A stretch of 64,000 nt of DNA. It comes from Procambarus clarkii (taxonomy: Eukaryota; Arthropoda; Malacostraca; Decapoda; Cambaridae). Where the stretch lies: the NCBI RefSeq assembly GCF_040958095.1, contig NC_091152.1:16908041-16972040 (forward strand). Reading direction: 5' to 3'. Made by a program: the position numbers and the translations under genes. The notes under the pieces were generated by a model, which searched no databases, was not told the DNA's origin, and saw only the letters and a list, made by a program, of their open reading frames with translations. Positions 61,165 through 64,000 of this stretch are shown here, one piece after another. Each line of letters opens with the position of its first letter. Positions within the stretch are counted from its first letter, which is position 1.

Positions 61165-62110
61165 CTACCTAAACAAAGAAAAGTGACAAGAGGGACTTAT
61201 CCAGGAGGCGGCTGCTACTTGAGTCTCAACTCGAAGTCGAGATAACTGGCTGCAATGTGCGACCCAAACCGACACACACTCAACTAGGGCCACGAACTTT
61301 AACCAAGTAACACTCGGCCAGGAGCCTGTTCGACCTCCATAATCCCCGTGCCCGAATGTCAGCCCAAAACATGTTACCAAAGATGGTAGCCAAAACAGTA
61401 AACTTACGAACATCACGGGCACAAGGATAGACCACAGGCTGGCTTGACCGAATAACCCTGCGAATGACTGGGAGATCCGAGCCCCTGGAACAGGAACAAG
61501 GAAAAACCGGGTCACCCCAAAGCACATCCCCGGCCACAGAGGCCGTGGCAAGCAGGTAATGGAGAAGAACCGCAACCAGACAACACATGATGCACCCCCG
61601 GCCAACTAAGCATCAACGACCCAAGGACCTCTCCGGAGAGCTGCCGACTCATTCTCCACGAGAAAAGAAGGAGACGGCTGCAAAGAAACAAACCTACTGG
61701 CTGGACCGAAAGAGCAGAAACTTCAGCGCAGGATGAAAGCATGAAGCTCCCTGACCCGAAGTCAATGCTAACAGAAAAAAAAAGAGCTTTGGAAAAAACA
61801 ATCCTGTACTGAAGAGCCCACCACAAACCGAGGAGAAGAGAGAGAAAGGAGAACACCCTGTCCAAGGACCAGGATGGCTCAGGCGGTGCATGAGCAGGCC
61901 GTAGGTGAAACAAAGCATGAGAAAGCTTACAGAACGGAGCAGAAGTAACATCCACCCCGAACGCAAGCTGAAGCGGCTCCGCCAGCGCCCCACTATGAGG
62001 CGACAGTATTAGGAATCAAATGACAGTCCTGAAAAAGCCAAGAAAGAGAGGACAAGATAACCCTATCCGAAATCGAGGACAACCTACGAAGAGTGAGAAA
62101 ATGGTGGAAA
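61165..62110 (-). pseudogene. DIRS copy B tyrosine recombinase, catalytic residues altered
   Basis: Frames at 61993-61512 and 61588-61280 together read DRVFSFLSLLLGLWWALQYR, LTSGQGASCFHP, then VIRRVIRSSQPVVYPCARDV, RKFTVLATIFGN and WADIRARGLWRSNRLLAECY. The family's first catalytic Arg (LTSGQRAS) is Gly here, and the HxxR box (HDVRK) reads RDVRK. Frameshifts separate the pieces. The Tyr in LAECYLV fits the nucleophile position. Confidence 0.68.
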
Positions 62111-62149
62111 GAGCGCCAGGAAACTTCATGCTGTCGCCGAGACAAAGCT

Positions 62150-63590
62150 CACAGTTGGGACACCATCAATGAAGCCACCTGATCACCATACAAGTAGTGA
62201 TAGACCCGAAGAGCAGAGAAGACCAAACCAGCTAGGTACCTGACCGGGCTGATCTGCTGATAGAAACGGAGCCGCGGAAATCATCGCAGGTTCGGACACA
62301 GCAATTAGCACCTGAAACCAAGGCTGGGCCAGCCACCAAGGAGCCAACAGGACTACTCTCCTCTGGTAAGTCTCCAACTGAGCCAAGAACTGAAGTAACA
62401 GCTGAACCGGGGAAGAAGAGGTACAGGTAACCCCACCTCGACCAGTCCTGCTGAAAGGCATCTACAAAGACGGCCTTGCAGTTGGGGAAGGGCGCCACAT
62501 ACAGTATACAGAAAGATGCCGGGACCACACAGATGCGAAGTGGTCCACGTCCGGGAGTTCATACATCTGGCAGAGCGAACTGATTGAGATGGTGTCCATT
62601 CCATGGACAGGGGAATGAACCGAAAGAGGCAGTCTGTCAGGACATTGGACACTTCCCGGACATGAACCGCATGGAGAGCCAAACCCCGAGAATCCAGCAA
62701 ATGAGTCACTCGAAGACACTAGCCCTAAAGAGCCAAGGACCGAAGAGAACCCCCACAGTTCAGGCAATGAACCACTGGAGAACAGTCCAAATGGAGCCTG
62801 ATCGTCGAACCCCGAGAGACCCGAACCCTCTGAAGCGTGAGCCAAAACGCCGCGAACTCAAGCACTGTGCTGTAAGCCCGACAATGAACAGAGCCCACCG
62901 CCCCTGGCCAATCTGGTGAGCACTAGTCACAAAGCCCCAGCCAAGAAACGAAGCATCCGTGAACTAATCGAACGTGGGCTTGGGTAGGCACCAAGGCACT
63001 GAATCTCGAAAAACCCGAAGAGGAAGCCGGTGATGCAGCAACCGACGCAAAGCACCCAGGGGCCTAACCAAACGATTGCAAGAGCGGCAGAAGGGAGATC
63101 CCCAAAGGAACCAGAACAGCAGCCGCAGCAACGATTCCGGAGGGAGAGACAAGGAAGCGGTCCGAGAGTCCCCACACAAGACCCAGCCAAGTCCAAACCA
63201 CCAGATGGGACTTCCTCCAGTTCAACTGGAACCTGAAGAGCTGGGAAAGAACCACACCCCTGGCGAGCACACTCATGGACCGGCTGGGAACCCACACCAG
63301 CCAGTCAGGCCATATGGAAGGCAACAAAAATGGAAAGCTTGCCCCACACCACAAAACCTAACCAGTCCCCAAACCCCGGATGAATCAAGACGTGCCAATA
63401 TGCGTCCCAGAGGTCCAGACACCATCCAAGTATCCCGCTCCAAGATGACCCGACAAAGTGCAGGGGAAGAGGGCCCATCCTGCTCGCCCCGAACCCCTTG
63501 GAGGAAGAGGAGCCACCCAATACCACCACAGACCGGAAGAGACGACCTGAAATGCCTAAGAATCGTTGGACCAGGCATAAGCAGGCAGAT
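62150..63590 (-). pseudogene. DIRS copy B reverse transcriptase (partial) and RNase H
   Basis: LDLWDAYWHVLIHPGFGDWL in the 63500-63390 region is RT motif A; WGKLSIFVAF follows, and the YLDD segment is lost in a deletion. NWRKSHL (about 63210), then PSVHSPVHGMDTIS-type sequence, QMYELPDVDHFASVWSRHLS and DWSRWGYLYLF (62600-62430) match the post-RT/RNase H segment of copy A. Many frameshifts. Confidence 0.68.
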
Positions 63591-64000
63591 TACTCAAGGT
63601 GCTCTCTCGGGTTCTACACGTCTCCTCCTTCACTCGATCTGGTCCTGCTACGATGCATGATGGTGGACTTACAGCCTATTGTACATAGTGTATAGTCACC
63701 CCTTGTTGTTTTTCCTAAAGTAACGTAAATATTGAGTCTGTTTATTTTTGTGTGTAAGCCAACTTTTCAGGATTTATTATTTTATGTTTATTTATTATTA
63801 TAAGTAAAGAATTTAATTATTTATGATTATTGTTTACTCATGCAATCATCACACTGCAAAGTACTTTAGCAGTTTTATTTATTTTGTTTAAAGTTTTAAA
63901 CAAACTTTTATATTTACTTTGTTTTAATTTTTTATATAATTTTTTAGATTTTGTATTTTTGTTAAAAAAATTTCCCTTCATGCACCTGAGTGCCAACAGT
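63591..64000. other. AT-rich sequence after the DIRS truncation point
   Basis: The GC-rich DIRS sequence gives way to AT-rich DNA with TTTATTTATT-type words. No exon or repeat is identified. It may be part of the 5' intron of the BTB gene. Confidence 0.45.

Larger units (their letters stand above)
60570..63590 (-). mobile_element. DIRS retrotransposon copy B, 5'-truncated
   Basis: Terminal-repeat motifs lie at 60757-60790 (ACCAGCATTGAATGTAACGA) and 61107-61135 (ATTACATTCAATGCTAGTTT). On the minus strand the recombinase (about 62110-61165), RNase H (62900-62200) and part of the RT (63580-63000) follow the same order as copy A. It ends abruptly near 63590 inside the RT, so Gag is missing. It starts about 50 bp upstream of the BTB start-codon exon, inside the 5' intron. 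Confidence 0.75.

Overview
The window is eukaryotic, repeat-rich DNA from an arthropod, most likely a decapod crustacean such as a crayfish. This is inferred from the mix of CR1/Jockey-like LINEs, RNase H-bearing I-group LINEs, a Penelope-like element, DIRS elements, tRNA-derived SINEs and long microsatellites, and from spliced genes with GT/AG introns. I recognise several of the repeat tails as typical of crayfish DNA, but I could run no search. There is no operon structure, no CRISPR array and no rRNA or functional tRNA gene.

Layout. 1-7.7 kb: nested, decayed LINEs, a 120-bp triplicated LINE tail and a C-rich minisatellite. 7.7-10 kb: a minus-strand Penelope-like element (YVDD reverse transcriptase, GIY-YIG endonuclease) split by two LINE insertions. 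10-14.2 kb: three head-to-tail 5'-truncated copies of one LINE, each ending in its own (CA)n tail; the middle copy has an open 386-codon reverse-transcriptase frame. 14.2-17 kb: a SINE and two paralogous LINEs. 17-21.3 kb: a two-exon gene for a 77-residue secreted tyrosine-rich peptide, with a TATA box and clustered TGACGT sites. Its exon-2 acceptor has been amplified into a 62-bp tandem array of candidate decoy 3' splice sites. 21.3-22.3 kb: a LINE. 22.36-34.5 kb: about 390 copies of a 31-bp satellite with higher-order structure and an indel-rich middle. 34.5-37.4 kb: SINEs, a palindromic element and a CAGCTG-rich array.

37.4-39.6 kb: the last three visible exons (minus strand) of a trypsin-like serine protease gene. 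The catalytic serine is arginine (GDRGGP) and one exon carries a 1-base frameshift. The 5' exons are not seen and may lie in or beyond the 500-N gap at 39944-40443. 40.5-47.9 kb: AT-rich DNA with tandem and palindromic repeats, possibly including the 3' UTR of the next gene.

47.9-60.5 kb: a minus-strand BTB/C2H2 zinc-finger gene rebuilt from four phase-0 exons (start/N-terminus, BTB, acidic Asp-Pro repeat, three zinc fingers plus Ser-rich tail), about 534 residues, probably a nuclear transcriptional regulator. Its large intron holds two decayed DIRS retrotransposons, one interrupted by a 1.65-kb Tigger-like DNA transposon with TA target duplications. A third DIRS copy lies just upstream of the first coding exon. 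The remaining sequence is AT-rich and unrecognised.
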